From Geminicoccaceae bacterium (lineage in GTDB: Bacteria > Pseudomonadota > Alphaproteobacteria > Geminicoccales > Geminicoccaceae): DNA of 64,000 bases. This document shows, piece after piece, positions 36,034 through 44,893 of this stretch (its first letter is position 1; each line of letters starts with the position of its first letter). The stretch lies in assembly GCA_020638465.1 (NCBI GenBank), contig JACKIM010000001.1, positions 806,001 to 870,000 on the forward strand, given 5' to 3'. The notes beneath the pieces are model-generated. The model was not told where the DNA came from. It saw nothing but the letters and a program-made list of their open reading frames with translations, and searched no databases. The position numbers and the translations under genes are program-made.

Positions 36034-38559
36034 TCACGAATGTCTGAGAATCGTTGCTGCCGGCACCGTCAGCGTCCGGCGCAGGACGATGGCACCGATC
36101 GCGGCCGCGAGCACGATCGCAGCCAGCGCCGTCAGTACCACGACCCGCCAGGCCAGGTCCCAGGACAGTCCCATCACCGGCGAGATCAGGATCCACGCAC
36201 CAAAACCGCCTAGAGCGCTGCCGACGATGGCAGCAACCACCCCAAGCCCCGCATGCTCCAGCAGCAGGAGGTTCATGATGTCACGCCGCCGCCCGCCCAG
36301 TACCTTCAGCAGCACCGCTCGACGGATCTGCTGCCGCCGCGAGGCGACGACGGCACTGGCCAGTACCAGCAGCCCGGTTGCCAGCGTCACCACCGCGACC
36401 ACGCGGATCGCCAGCGCGATCCTGCCCAGCAACTCGCCCACCCGCTCGACGGCATCGCCGATGGCGATAGGCGTCACATTGGGAAGTTCCCGGGCCATGC
36501 GGTCCATCAACCGTATCTGCGCATCCGCAGGCAGGTCGATCGCCGCAACGGTGGTATGCGGCGCTTTCTCGATCAGTCCGGGACTCATCACGAAGACGAA
36601 GTCGAGACGGCCGCGCGACCAGTCGATCTCCTTGCGCAGATTGGCGATTCGAGCCTCCAGCGTGCGACCCAGCACGTTGAAGCCCAGGGTGTCGCCGACC
36701 CCGACACCATAGCCCCTTGCAACCTCCTCTTCCACCGACACGAGTTGCTCGCCGTCGTGGTCCGCCGGCCACCACTCGCCGGCGACAAGCTCCGTGCCTT
36801 CCGGCTCGCGCGCCTGATAGGTCAGGCCGCGGTCGCGACGGGTGGTCCAGCGCACATTCTCGGCGATGCTGACCTCGTCGACAGGCTTGCCGGCGATCCG
36901 CACCACCCGGGCGCGCAGGACCGGAGCCAGTTGCAGGATGGCCGCCTCCGGTTCTTCGCCCACGAGTTGCCTGAAACGCTCGACCTGGTCGGGCTGGATG
37001 TCGATGAACACGAGCTTGGGAGCCCGGTCCGGCAACTGGGTGAGCAATTCGCGCTCGATGTTGTGCTGGAGCAGGCCGACCATCACCAGGGCCGCCAGTC
37101 CTGCACCCATGGCGACGACCACGCTGGTCGCACCGTTCCCCGGTTGGGAAAGCGTGGCAAGCGCCATGGACAGCCGCGGCCCTGCCACCGGCCGCAGGCT
37201 CCTTGCCGCGAGCAGGAACAGCCGCGCGGCAACTGCCAGCACCAGCATCACCGCGATAACCGATGCGAGGAACACTGCGGCAATCTCCATGCGCGGCGCG
37301 CCCAGCACGACGAGCGCAGCCAGCGCGACGGCGATGCCGGCGAGAATTGTGTAACGCGACCGCCGCGCGGGTGTACGTCCCTTCTGTATACCGGAACGAA
37401 ACAGATCCGCCGGAGCCACGTCGCGGCAGCGCGCGAGCGGCAACCAGGCGAAAAGTGCCACCGTGAGAAATCCCACGGCTCCCGCATACAATAGCGGCAC
37501 GATCTCGATGGCAGGCTCCAGCGCGACCGGGAACAGCCCGCTCACGAGCGGTGCCGCGACAAACGGTACCAGCTGGCCGAGGACCATGCCCGCAACGGTG
37601 CCGCCGAGCGCGAGCGCGGTGAGCTGGCTGCCATAGATCTGGCCGATATCACCGGAAGCAGCACCGATGGAACGCAGCGTGGCGATGCTGTCCGTCTTGG
37701 TCTCGAGATAGGCGCGCACCGAAAGGCCGATGCCGAGTCCGCCGATGACCAGCGCGGTCAGGCCCGCCATCATCATGTATGTCGCCAGACGGTCGGTAAA
37801 CCGGGCCACCTGCGGCTGGACATCCGCCTTGCTGCGCACGCGCCATGGCGCATCCGGATGGTCGCGCTGGAGCCGCTCGGCGGTTTGCACCGCCTGTCGG
37901 GAGTCCGTCAGCGCCATGTTGTATTCGTAACGTGCAAGCGCACCCGGAACCAGAATGCCCAGGCCGTCCAGCGTTTTGCGGTTCATCATCACCCGCGGGC
38001 CCAGCGCGATATAGCCGCCGATCCGGTCCGGTTCGCGCAGAAGCAGACCCGAAATGGTGAGCATCTGCGAACCGATGCGCACCTCGTCACCTACGGCTAC
38101 ACCCAGCCGCGCAAGCACGGATGGCTCGACGAGCATGCGCCCCGGTGCCAGCATGTCGGCCAGAGGCGCCATCGGCTCGCGGTCAAGTTGACCGAACAGC
38201 GGATAAACATCGTCTACAGCCTTGATCTCGACGGCGATGTTGCGCTCCTGGCCATCCTCTCCGCTGCCGCCATAGACGATGGCATTGGTGCGCACATTCG
38301 AAGTCACCCGTGCTCCTTCGGGTGTCAGATCGCGCAACTCGGCATCGGCGAGGTCGATATTGGGCTGGCCAATGGAGATGTCGCCACCGAGCAGCGCCGC
38401 GGCGTCGCGCTCGACCGCACGCTCGATGGTCGCATTGAGCACGCCCACCGAAGCGATCGTCGCCACCCCCAGCGCTGTACAGGCGAAGAAAATCACGAAT
38501 CCGCCAAGACTGCCGCGCAGGTCACGCCGGGCGATCTTCCACAGTTCCAGCAACCTCAC
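36034..38559 (-). CDS. ABC transporter permease, YbbP-like (FtsX domains)
   Basis: This 841-residue permease of the MacB/LolC-like exporter class has an N-terminal helix (FVIFFACTALGVATIASVGVL), a periplasmic MacB-like domain, two FtsX-type transmembrane blocks (about 240-400 and the last 120 residues) and further helices between. The start is a GTG at 38559 that overlaps the ATPase stop in GTGA; GGGAGT lies before it. With the ATPase and the divergent tesA homologue this reproduces the E. coli tesA-ybbA-ybbP arrangement. Probably moves lipid or lipoprotein-like cargo to or through the envelope; substrate unknown. Confidence 0.92.
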   Translation of the reverse strand: MRLLELWKIARRDLRGSLGGFVIFFACTALGVATIASVGVLNATIERAVERDAAALLGGDISIGQPNIDLADAELRDLTPEGARVTSNVRTNAIVYGGSGEDGQERNIAVEIKAVDDVYPLFGQLDREPMAPLADMLAPGRMLVEPSVLARLGVAVGDEVRIGSQMLTISGLLLREPDRIGGYIALGPRVMMNRKTLDGLGILVPGALARYEYNMALTDSRQAVQTAERLQRDHPDAPWRVRSKADVQPQVARFTDRLATYMMMAGLTALVIGGLGIGLSVRAYLETKTDSIATLRSIGAASGDIGQIYGSQLTALALGGTVAGMVLGQLVPFVAAPLVSGLFPVALEPAIEIVPLLYAGAVGFLTVALFAWLPLARCRDVAPADLFRSGIQKGRTPARRSRYTILAGIAVALAALVVLGAPRMEIAAVFLASVIAVMLVLAVAARLFLLAARSLRPVAGPRLSMALATLSQPGNGATSVVVAMGAGLAALVMVGLLQHNIERELLTQLPDRAPKLVFIDIQPDQVERFRQLVGEEPEAAILQLAPVLRARVVRIAGKPVDEVSIAENVRWTTRRDRGLTYQAREPEGTELVAGEWWPADHDGEQLVSVEEEVARGYGVGVGDTLGFNVLGRTLEARIANLRKEIDWSRGRLDFVFVMSPGLIEKAPHTTVAAIDLPADAQIRLMDRMARELPNVTPIAIGDAVERVGELLGRIALAIRVVAVVTLATGLLVLASAVVASRRQQIRRAVLLKVLGGRRRDIMNLLLLEHAGLGVVAAIVGSALGGFGAWILISPVMGLSWDLAWRVVVLTALAAIVLAAAIGAIVLRRTLTVPAATILRHS

Positions 38560-39269
38560 GACGGACTCCCGACCAGTTCCGCCTGTGGATACGACCGCCC
38601 TGCCGTCCCAGCATCGCGCAGGCGACCATCCTGCATCGTGACCGACATGTCGCACATCGTCGCAAGGCCCGGATCATGCGTGACCAGCAACAGCGTGGTG
38701 GATCGGTTGTTGCGAGTCTCGAACAACAGGTCGATGATCTGCCGTCCGGTCCCGGTGTCGAGATTGCCGGTGGGCTCGTCGGCAAGCAGCAGGTCGGGAT
38801 CGTTGACGAGCGCACGGGCGAGTGCAACGCGCTGCTGCTCGCCGCCTGAAAGCTGTCCCGGATAATGGGTCAGCCGGTGCGACAGGCCCACTTCGTCGAG
38901 TCGCTCCGCCGCCTTCCTGTCGGCATGGCCAATACCGGCAAGTTCGAGCGGCAGGGCGACATTCTCGGCCGCGGTCATGGTCGGGATGAGATGGAAGGAC
39001 TGGAAGATGATGCCCACATGCCGCCGGCGAAACAGCGCCAGTTCATCCTCATCCAGCGCGGTCAGCTCGGTATCGGCCACCCTGACCGATCCGCCGCTGG
39101 CCTTCTCGATACCGCCGATCACCGCGAGCAGGCTGGACTTGCCCGAACCGGATGGCCCAACGACACTGGTGGACGTACCCCCTTGGACATTCAGGTCGAC
39201 GCCCTTGAGAATGTGAACCTTGCCGGCCTGGCTTTCGAGTTCCAGATGCACATCATGGATTTCAATCAT
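38556..39269 (-). CDS. ABC transporter ATP-binding protein, YbbA-like
   Basis: A 237-residue ATPase of the LolD/MacB type. Walker A GPSGSGKSS at 38-46, Q-loop FQSFHLIPTM, signature LSGGEQQRVALARAL near 140, Walker B LLLADEPTGNLD and the H-loop VTHDP are complete. ATG at 39269 gives MIEIHDVHLE. It pairs with the permease through a 4-base overlap and is divergent from the esterase gene 14 bases away. Confidence 0.94.
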   Translation of the reverse strand: MIEIHDVHLELESQAGKVHILKGVDLNVQGGTSTSVVGPSGSGKSSLLAVIGGIEKASGGSVRVADTELTALDEDELALFRRRHVGIIFQSFHLIPTMTAAENVALPLELAGIGHADRKAAERLDEVGLSHRLTHYPGQLSGGEQQRVALARALVNDPDLLLADEPTGNLDTGTGRQIIDLLFETRNNRSTTLLLVTHDPGLATMCDMSVTMQDGRLRDAGTAGRSYPQAELVGSPS

Positions 39270-39283
39270 TCCCGGAACATCCA

Positions 39284-39982
39284 ATGTCAAAACTGTTCGC
39301 CGCAGCACAACAGATGGACCGCCTGGCCATGCGTCTCAAGGTCCGGATGCAGTTCGTTACATTTTTTGCCGCCGCCGCAACGGTCGGGATGGTCATGTTC
39401 AATACTCCGGCCGCCGCCGTTGAGTCATGTCGACTGGCCGTGCTGGGCGACAGCCTGACAGCGGGTTACGGCGTTCCCGAAGGAGAGGCATTCCCCGATC
39501 AGCTGCAGCATGCCCTGAGCGAGCGGGGCGTCGACTGTCAGGTGATCAATGCCGGCGTTTCGGGCGACACCTCTGCTGGCGGAAGGGCACGACTCGACTG
39601 GGTGCTCGCCGACAAGCCCACTCACCTGCTCGTCGAACTCGGAGCCAATGACGCCCTGCGCGCCCTGCCGGTGGACCAGCTTCGCGACAATCTCGATGCC
39701 ATCGTCGGCACGGCGCAGGGACAGGGGATATCGGTGATGCTCGCGGGCATGCTTGCGCCGCCCAACCTGGGAAACCAGTACGGCAGGGACTTCGCCGCGA
39801 TCTACCGGGAGGTGGCGGAACGTCACGGCATTCCGCTCTATCCCTTTTTTCTCGAAGGTGTGGCCGCCAACAGGGAGCTGCTGATCGAGGATGCCATGCA
39901 TCCCAATGTCCGGGGAATCGCCACGATCACTCGATCGATCATTCCCTCGGTCGTGGATTGGATTCACTTGGGAATTGAGTAA
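39284..39982 (+). CDS. tesA: arylesterase / lysophospholipase L1-like GDSL hydrolase (TesA type)
   Basis: This SGNH hydrolase of up to 232 residues has the nucleophile in LAVLGDSLTAGYG, block III GANDALRAL and the catalytic Asp/His in EDAMHPN. A hydrophobic export signal (FFAAAATVGMVMFNTPAAA) points to the periplasm. The true start may be one of several in-frame ATGs up to 39347, since the signal peptide begins there; 39284 is the longest. Divergent from ybbA, as in the enterobacterial tesA locus. Confidence 0.9.
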   Translation: MSKLFAAAQQMDRLAMRLKVRMQFVTFFAAAATVGMVMFNTPAAAVESCRLAVLGDSLTAGYGVPEGEAFPDQLQHALSERGVDCQVINAGVSGDTSAGGRARLDWVLADKPTHLLVELGANDALRALPVDQLRDNLDAIVGTAQGQGISVMLAGMLAPPNLGNQYGRDFAAIYREVAERHGIPLYPFFLEGVAANRELLIEDAMHPNVRGIATITRSIIPSVVDWIHLGIE

Positions 39983-40355
39983 AATTTGATCTGTTCTATT
40001 CCTACTTGACATAGAGATGGCCCGGAGTCATCAAGTGGCGCAGCCAGCGGTTCCACTCCCGGCTGAGCGCAAAATGGGGTTGTCACCCGGGCTGGACCGG
40101 CCGCGAAGAGTTGCTTCGATCCCTTGAATGCAAGCACTTACCCACAAACTGTTGATAAGGATGGGGATAGCTCCAGGCCTGTGCACATCTATGTGGATAA
40201 GCCCGGTATGGCCCCTTGCGATGGTCAACCGTCCAGGTCCCGCCGCTTGCGGCAAAACGTCGTGGCGTCGTTGAGTTCCCGGGGTCTAAAATGTGAACAA
40301 GTTGGCGACCAATGGCGCATGAGCGCCGAACGGCCGCTGTATCCAGGGAGGTTCA
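39983..40355. other. tesA-acs intergenic region
   Basis: A 373-base non-coding stretch. It must hold the acs promoter; a TTGACA hexamer is at 40006-40011 without a good -10. The DnaA-box-like sites in its middle are listed separately. The short frame across it looks accidental. Confidence 0.5.
40138..40200. promoter_or_regulatory. cluster of three DnaA-box-like 9-mers
   Basis: TTACCCACA (40138-40146), TGTTGATAA (40150-40158, reverse of TTATCAACA) and TGTGGATAA (40192-40200, reverse of the consensus TTATCCACA) lie within 63 bases. One is a perfect box and the others differ by one base. They could give DnaA control of acs or titrate DnaA. The stretch is small and no origin-type neighbours are present. 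Confidence 0.5.
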
Positions 40356-42287
40356 ATGCAGAACATTTACAAGGTACCCGAGTCTCTGAGCAGGACGGCG
40401 CTTGTCGACAACGCGCGCTACCGGGAGATGTATCGCCAGTCCATCGAGGATTCGGCGGGTTTCTGGGCCGAACAGGCCAAGCGCCTGGACTGGTATACCG
40501 AGCCGACCCGGATCAGGGATGTCGACTTCGCCAACGATGCGCGCATCCGCTGGTACGAGGACGGCGCGCTGAACGTCAGCTATAACTGCATCGATCGCCA
40601 CCTCGACAACCGCGGCGACCAGACCGCGATCATCTGGGAGGGCGACGATCCCTCGGCGGATGCCCATATTACCTATCGCGAGTTGCACGACCAGGTCTGC
40701 CGCCTCGCAAACGTGCTCAAGGACATGGGCGTCAAGAAGGGCGACCGGGTCACGATCTACCTGCCGATGATACCGGCTGCGGCCTACGCCATGCTGGCCT
40801 GCGCACGTATCGGGGCTGTGCATTCGATCGTCTTCGGCGGCTTCTCGCCGGACAGTCTCGCAGACCGGATTGACGGTTGCCAGAGCGGAGTCGTCATCAC
40901 GGCCGACGAAGGATTGCGGGGCGGGCGGAAGGTACCGCTGAAGGCCAATGCAGATGCCGCGATCAATCGCGCGCCGCATGAGGTCAAGGTACTCTGTTTC
41001 CGCCATACCGGAGGAAAGGTGCCGTGGAACGCCTCGCGCGACATCGATGCAAACAAGGCCATGGAGGCGGCGAGCACCGACTGTGAGCCGGAACCCATGA
41101 ACGCCGAGGATCCGCTGTTCATCCTCTACACTTCGGGTTCGACCGGCAAGCCGAAGGGTGTGCTGCATACCACCGGCGGCTACCTTGTCTATGCGTCGAT
41201 GACCCATGAATATGTGTTCGACTACAAGGACGGCGACATCTACTGGTGCACGGCCGATGTCGGCTGGGTCACCGGCCATAGTTATATCATCTACGGGCCG
41301 TTGGCCAACGGTGCCACCACGCTCATGTTCGAGGGAGTGCCCAACTATCCGACCATTTCCCGGTTCTGGGATGTTGTCGACAAGCACAAGGTCACCATCT
41401 TCTATACGGCTCCGACCGCCATCCGTGCATTGATGCAGAAGGGTGACGAACCGGTAACGAAGACATCACGCAAGAGCCTGCGTTTGCTCGGTTCGGTGGG
41501 CGAACCGATCAATCCGGAGGCATGGCGCTGGTATTACGAGGTTGTTGGCGAAAGCCGATGCCCGATTGTCGACACGTGGTGGCAGACCGAAACCGGCGGC
41601 ATTCTCATCACGCCGCTACCGGGTGCCATCGACCTCAAGCCCGGTTCAGCGACGCTGCCGTTCTTCGGCGTGCAGCCGGCACTTGTGGACAATGAGGGGA
41701 ACCTGCTCGAAGGAGCGACCGAAGGCAATCTGGTCATTCTCGACAGCTGGCCGGGCCAGATGCGGACGGTCTATGGCGACCACGAGCGTTTCGTGCAGAC
41801 CTATTTTTCCACATTCAAGGGAATGTACTTCACTGGCGACGGCGCACGCCGCGACGAGGACGGCTATTACTGGATCACAGGCCGCGTCGATGACGTCATC
41901 AATGTCTCGGGCCATCGCATGGGAACTGCCGAGGTCGAGAGCTCGCTGGTCGCCCATCCCGCTGTATCGGAAGCGGCCGTTGTCGGCTTCCCGCACGACA
42001 TCAAGGGTCAGGGCATCTACTGCTACGTCACGCTTCAGGCGGGCCATGCCGCCACCGACGAGTTGCGGCGGGAGCTCGTCCATCACGTCCGCAATGATAT
42101 CGGCCCAATTGCCAGTCCCGATTTCATCCAGTGGGCACCGGGCCTGCCCAAGACCCGCTCGGGCAAGATCATGCGCCGTATCCTGCGCAAGATCGCGGCC
42201 AACGAGCACGAACAGCTCGGTGACACCAGCACGCTGGCCGATCCTTCCGTGGTCGACGATCTGGTCGCGAATCGCAAGGGCAGTTAG
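40356..42287 (+). CDS. acs: acetyl-CoA synthetase (AMP-forming)
   Basis: A 643-residue Acs activating acetate through acetyl-AMP. Motifs: TSGSTGKPKGVLHT near 260, WWQTETGGILITPLPG, hinge FTGDGARRDEDGYYW, and the lysine controlled by reversible acetylation in KTRSGKIMRR near 603. Length is exactly that of the family. ATG at 40356 follows GGGAGG by five bases. It is a single-gene unit followed by a hairpin. With maeB and prpE it equips the cell for growth on acetate and propionate. Confidence 0.97.
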   Translation: MQNIYKVPESLSRTALVDNARYREMYRQSIEDSAGFWAEQAKRLDWYTEPTRIRDVDFANDARIRWYEDGALNVSYNCIDRHLDNRGDQTAIIWEGDDPSADAHITYRELHDQVCRLANVLKDMGVKKGDRVTIYLPMIPAAAYAMLACARIGAVHSIVFGGFSPDSLADRIDGCQSGVVITADEGLRGGRKVPLKANADAAINRAPHEVKVLCFRHTGGKVPWNASRDIDANKAMEAASTDCEPEPMNAEDPLFILYTSGSTGKPKGVLHTTGGYLVYASMTHEYVFDYKDGDIYWCTADVGWVTGHSYIIYGPLANGATTLMFEGVPNYPTISRFWDVVDKHKVTIFYTAPTAIRALMQKGDEPVTKTSRKSLRLLGSVGEPINPEAWRWYYEVVGESRCPIVDTWWQTETGGILITPLPGAIDLKPGSATLPFFGVQPALVDNEGNLLEGATEGNLVILDSWPGQMRTVYGDHERFVQTYFSTFKGMYFTGDGARRDEDGYYWITGRVDDVINVSGHRMGTAEVESSLVAHPAVSEAAVVGFPHDIKGQGIYCYVTLQAGHAATDELRRELVHHVRNDIGPIASPDFIQWAPGLPKTRSGKIMRRILRKIAANEHEQLGDTSTLADPSVVDDLVANRKGS

Positions 42288-42741
42288 TTGACCCCGATCG
42301 GGATACCACCAACGGGAGCGGCCTGAATCGGCCCTGACCGTTCATTGAGGGGCCGGACCGAGGCGACATGTCGTCCCGGTCCGACCCTTCTTGGTCTTGT
42401 TACCCATGGTTGTGAACAATATCATATCATATTGATTGCCGGAGAAGAAGATGACCGACAGGAGACCGGAAGGCCGTCATTTCACAAAGTGATCGAAGAT
42501 GGAAGAATCGCCTTACAGGTGTAAAAGAAGAATAGAAGCCGGTTTATTTCATCTCCAAATTTATATTGCTCAAGAGACTCTGTAAATTGAGTGCTATGGT
42601 ATGATGCGTCCGTTTCTATCCCTATTGAGGATGGAGCGGGTCAAAGCTAGTTTCCAGAACAGAGATTGAAGCGCCCTGCGCCGTCAGGGTGCGATGTCAC
42701 GCTGACTGCTTTTGGGCCCGCCTGATGGCCACAAGGCGGAA
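42288..42741. other. acs to small-protein intergenic region
   Basis: After the acs terminator, about 350 A/T-rich bases (42400-42610) carry no gene I can recognise. They probably hold the promoter of the small exported-protein gene. Confidence 0.4.
42351..42386 (+). terminator. terminator-like hairpin after acs
   Basis: GGCCGGACCG pairs with CGGTCCGACC around a GGCGAC/GTCGTC inner stem; the sequence then runs CTTCTTGGTCTTGTT. It lies 64 bases past the acs stop. Confidence 0.6.
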
Positions 42742-43230
42742 ATGACTGCATATTTGGAGGATTTGCTCGTGGAATCGCCTCATTCAAAAGCTCCTGAGAA
42801 CCAGGACGACGTTGCGCGGGCTGTCCTTTCAGCGGGTCGAGAGCGGCCGGTGAAACGCGACGGAAGTGTCCACAGCCGTCGTCGCCTGTTGGGCATGGGT
42901 GCCGGCATGACACCCTTGGTGCTTACCTTGGCAAGTCGCCCGGCGCTCGGTAACGAATGCACCAACTCCGCCCTGCTGTCCGGCAACAATTCGACATCGA
43001 CGCGCCGTGATCCCAACTATTGCTATTATCAGGAACTCGATCCGATTTCTTCGGCATTCGTGGCTGAGCAACAGCGGATCACGACTGAACTCAATGCCGC
43101 TTGGGCCGCCGGTGACTCAACTCTCGCAGCCCAACTGCAAGATGAGTACTATGCCTTGGTCGACGATTACAATGCCCAGATGGCTGCCCTGAAGTCGAAA
43201 TACAGCGTCTATCCGGGTTTCAGCGCCTGA
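42742..43230 (+). CDS. small protein with Tat-like signal, next to the HPr-rel-A operon
   Basis: I do not recognise this 162-residue protein. It has an unusually long N-region of about 44 residues, then SRRRLLGMGAGMTPLVLTLASRP (45-66), which looks like a twin-arginine export signal or anchor. The mature part starts with a Cys/Ser/Asn-rich segment (NECTNSALLSGNNSTSTRR) and ends in a helical stretch and YPGFSA. The pre-signal part (MTAYLEDLLVESP) could be a recognition region. ATG at 42742 has GGCGG just before it. It is closed by its own terminator and lies 395 bases before the PqqD-like gene. That it is a target of the downstream kinase/transferase system is inference. Confidence 0.72.
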   Translation: MTAYLEDLLVESPHSKAPENQDDVARAVLSAGRERPVKRDGSVHSRRRLLGMGAGMTPLVLTLASRPALGNECTNSALLSGNNSTSTRRDPNYCYYQELDPISSAFVAEQQRITTELNAAWAAGDSTLAAQLQDEYYALVDDYNAQMAALKSKYSVYPGFSA

Positions 43231-43625
43231 TCATTGTCTGCATCCGGTGAATTGTGCCACGCAAGGACAAGGGCGGCTTCCCCGGAAGTCGCCTTTCCTT
43301 TTGATCCGAACGAAAACATGACCAACGACCATGTGCCCCATAGGGTGATTTTCTTCATGGCAACGCAGAAATCCTGAGCCGATCCGGTCCATAATCATTT
43401 TCCGATTGGTCGGAAATCTGGCGGATGGCGTGATCAACCGATCTAAACCGGCTGTTAACCGCAACGTCACATGATCCCGCAGGTTAGGGCTGTTCCCCAC
43501 CCGGGTGACATTGGCGGGGTGAACGTGACGGTCAGCGCGACGGACCGGCAAGGCCCTTGTTCCTGTTCCGACCCATCGGGATAGGGTACTGGTGGCGTTC
43601 GATAGACGGTCGACGGGAGTGATGG
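43231..43625. other. intergenic region before the HPr-rel-A operon
   Basis: Apart from the terminator at its left end, no gene is seen; the longest plus-strand start reads 19 codons. It should hold the operon promoter. Confidence 0.4.
43269..43304 (+). terminator. rho-independent terminator of the small exported-protein gene
   Basis: AAGGGCGGCTTCC pairs with GGAAGTCGCCTTT (two G-U pairs) and is followed by CCTTTTG, 39 bases past the stop. Confidence 0.75.
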
Positions 43626-43979
43626 ATGAGCGGCAGGTCTGTGCGATTATCGGCAGAATTCGGTGAAACGCTGACCATGCGCGCATGGGCTGGCGAAGCC
43701 GTGATCTATGACGACATGACCGGCGACACACACTTCCTCGCCGAAAAGGCTCTCAGGCTCGTGCGCCTTCTCGAACAGGGCGAACAGTCGGTGGAAGCCA
43801 TCGCCAACCTGCTCGACCGGGATTTCCACCCGCCCTCCCCTTGCGGCAGCCGGCCACTGCCGGATCTCCTCGAACAGCAGACCACGGGCAATATCCACAC
43901 GGAAGCCATCCTGGCCAATCTCGTTGAAATCGGCGTGGCCGAGCCCTGTGTCGATGGCATCGTGCGAGGGCGGTCATGA
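43626..43979 (+). CDS. PqqD family protein of the HPr-rel-A system
   Basis: A 117-residue PqqD-like winged-helix protein. The core AWAGEAVIYDDMTGDTHFL...ALRLVRLLEQGEQSVEAIANLL is the PqqD fold that in RiPP pathways binds a peptide leader; a Pro-rich insert (FHPPSPCGSRPLP) precedes the last helix. ATG at 43626 follows GGAG by seven bases and the stop overlaps the next ATG (ATGA). The gene set matches the family defined as HPr-rel-A system PqqD protein, whose role is not known. A peptide-carrier role is inference from the fold. Confidence 0.85.
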   Translation: MSGRSVRLSAEFGETLTMRAWAGEAVIYDDMTGDTHFLAEKALRLVRLLEQGEQSVEAIANLLDRDFHPPSPCGSRPLPDLLEQQTTGNIHTEAILANLVEIGVAEPCVDGIVRGRS

Positions 43980-44893
43980 GACTGGAAGAGCGCGGCGCGC
44001 GCTGGTGTCGCGATGCCCTCGCCGGCGACGGGCTGAACCTGCGCCTCGGACCATTTCGCGTCCGTGCAAGCTCACCGATCGCCTCGCTCGGCGATGAACT
44101 GTACGAGCTCTACGCAGCTCATGAAATTCTCGACACCGATGAAACCTGCGATTTTGATATCGCGCTCTCCACCAAGGGCGGCATTCGTCGTTTCTGGCGA
44201 CCGCAGGTCACGTTCACCAGTGATGGCACGCCACCCTTTTATCCCCTTCCGCTCGATCAGGCCGCCGCCTTCTTCGAGTGGGGGCTGAATTGGTGCATTG
44301 CCTCCCATGGCCACGACCATCTCGTCATCCACGCCGCCGTCCTGGCCAAGGATGAGCGCGCCCTTGTCATGCCCGCTCCCTCCGGTGCCGGAAAGAGCAC
44401 GCTGACCGCCGCACTGGCATTTTCCGGCTGGCGGCTGCTGTCCGACGAGCTTGCGCTGATCGACCTTGAAAGCGGCGCGGTACGTCCCCTTGCCCGGCCG
44501 ATCAACCTCAAGAATCGTTCCATCGACATCATCGGAGAGCGCTTCCCCCATCTCAGCTTCACCGGCGTTGCCGAAGGAACCGTCAAGGGCAAGGTCGGAC
44601 TGTTGCGACCGCCCGACGACAGCGTGCGCCGGATGCGCCAGGAAGCACGTGTGAACTGGATCGTGCTGCCGCGCTACCTTGCCGGCAATCCCGTCCGCTT
44701 CAGTCCGCTTTCGCCGCCCCGCGCCCTCATGCAACTGGCAGAAAACGCGATGAACTACTCGATTCACGGCCGTCGGGGCTTCGACCTGCTCTGCTCCCTC
44801 GTGGACAAGGCCCGCAGCTTCACCTTGCTCTACAGCAATCTCGACGATGCCTTGCAGGTCCTGGATGACATGACTGACGGAAGATTCGCATGA
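43976..44893 (+). CDS. HprK-related kinase A
   Basis: This 305-residue protein resembles the C-terminal catalytic domain of HPr kinase/phosphorylase. The P-loop PAPSGAGKST is at about 133-141, then GWRLLSDELALIDL (the acidic metal/base region) and RPINLKNRSIDI. It lacks the N-terminal domain of true HprK and no HPr or PTS gene is nearby, so it likely phosphorylates something else. Coupled by ATGA overlaps on both sides. Homologous kinases in lasso-peptide clusters phosphorylate a peptide serine; whether this one acts on a peptide is untested. Confidence 0.88.
   Translation: MRLEERGARWCRDALAGDGLNLRLGPFRVRASSPIASLGDELYELYAAHEILDTDETCDFDIALSTKGGIRRFWRPQVTFTSDGTPPFYPLPLDQAAAFFEWGLNWCIASHGHDHLVIHAAVLAKDERALVMPAPSGAGKSTLTAALAFSGWRLLSDELALIDLESGAVRPLARPINLKNRSIDIIGERFPHLSFTGVAEGTVKGKVGLLRPPDDSVRRMRQEARVNWIVLPRYLAGNPVRFSPLSPPRALMQLAENAMNYSIHGRRGFDLLCSLVDKARSFTLLYSNLDDALQVLDDMTDGRFA

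Noticed and set aside
39983..40355. Chromosomal replication origin
   Set aside because: Only three DnaA-like boxes, no long A/T-rich unwinding region, and no dnaA, hemE, parA or gidA neighbour.
43976..44893. True HPr kinase/phosphorylase (hprK) of the nitrogen PTS
   Set aside because: It lacks the N-terminal HprK domain and is coupled to a PqqD-like gene and a nucleotidyltransferase instead of ptsH/ptsN or EIIA genes.
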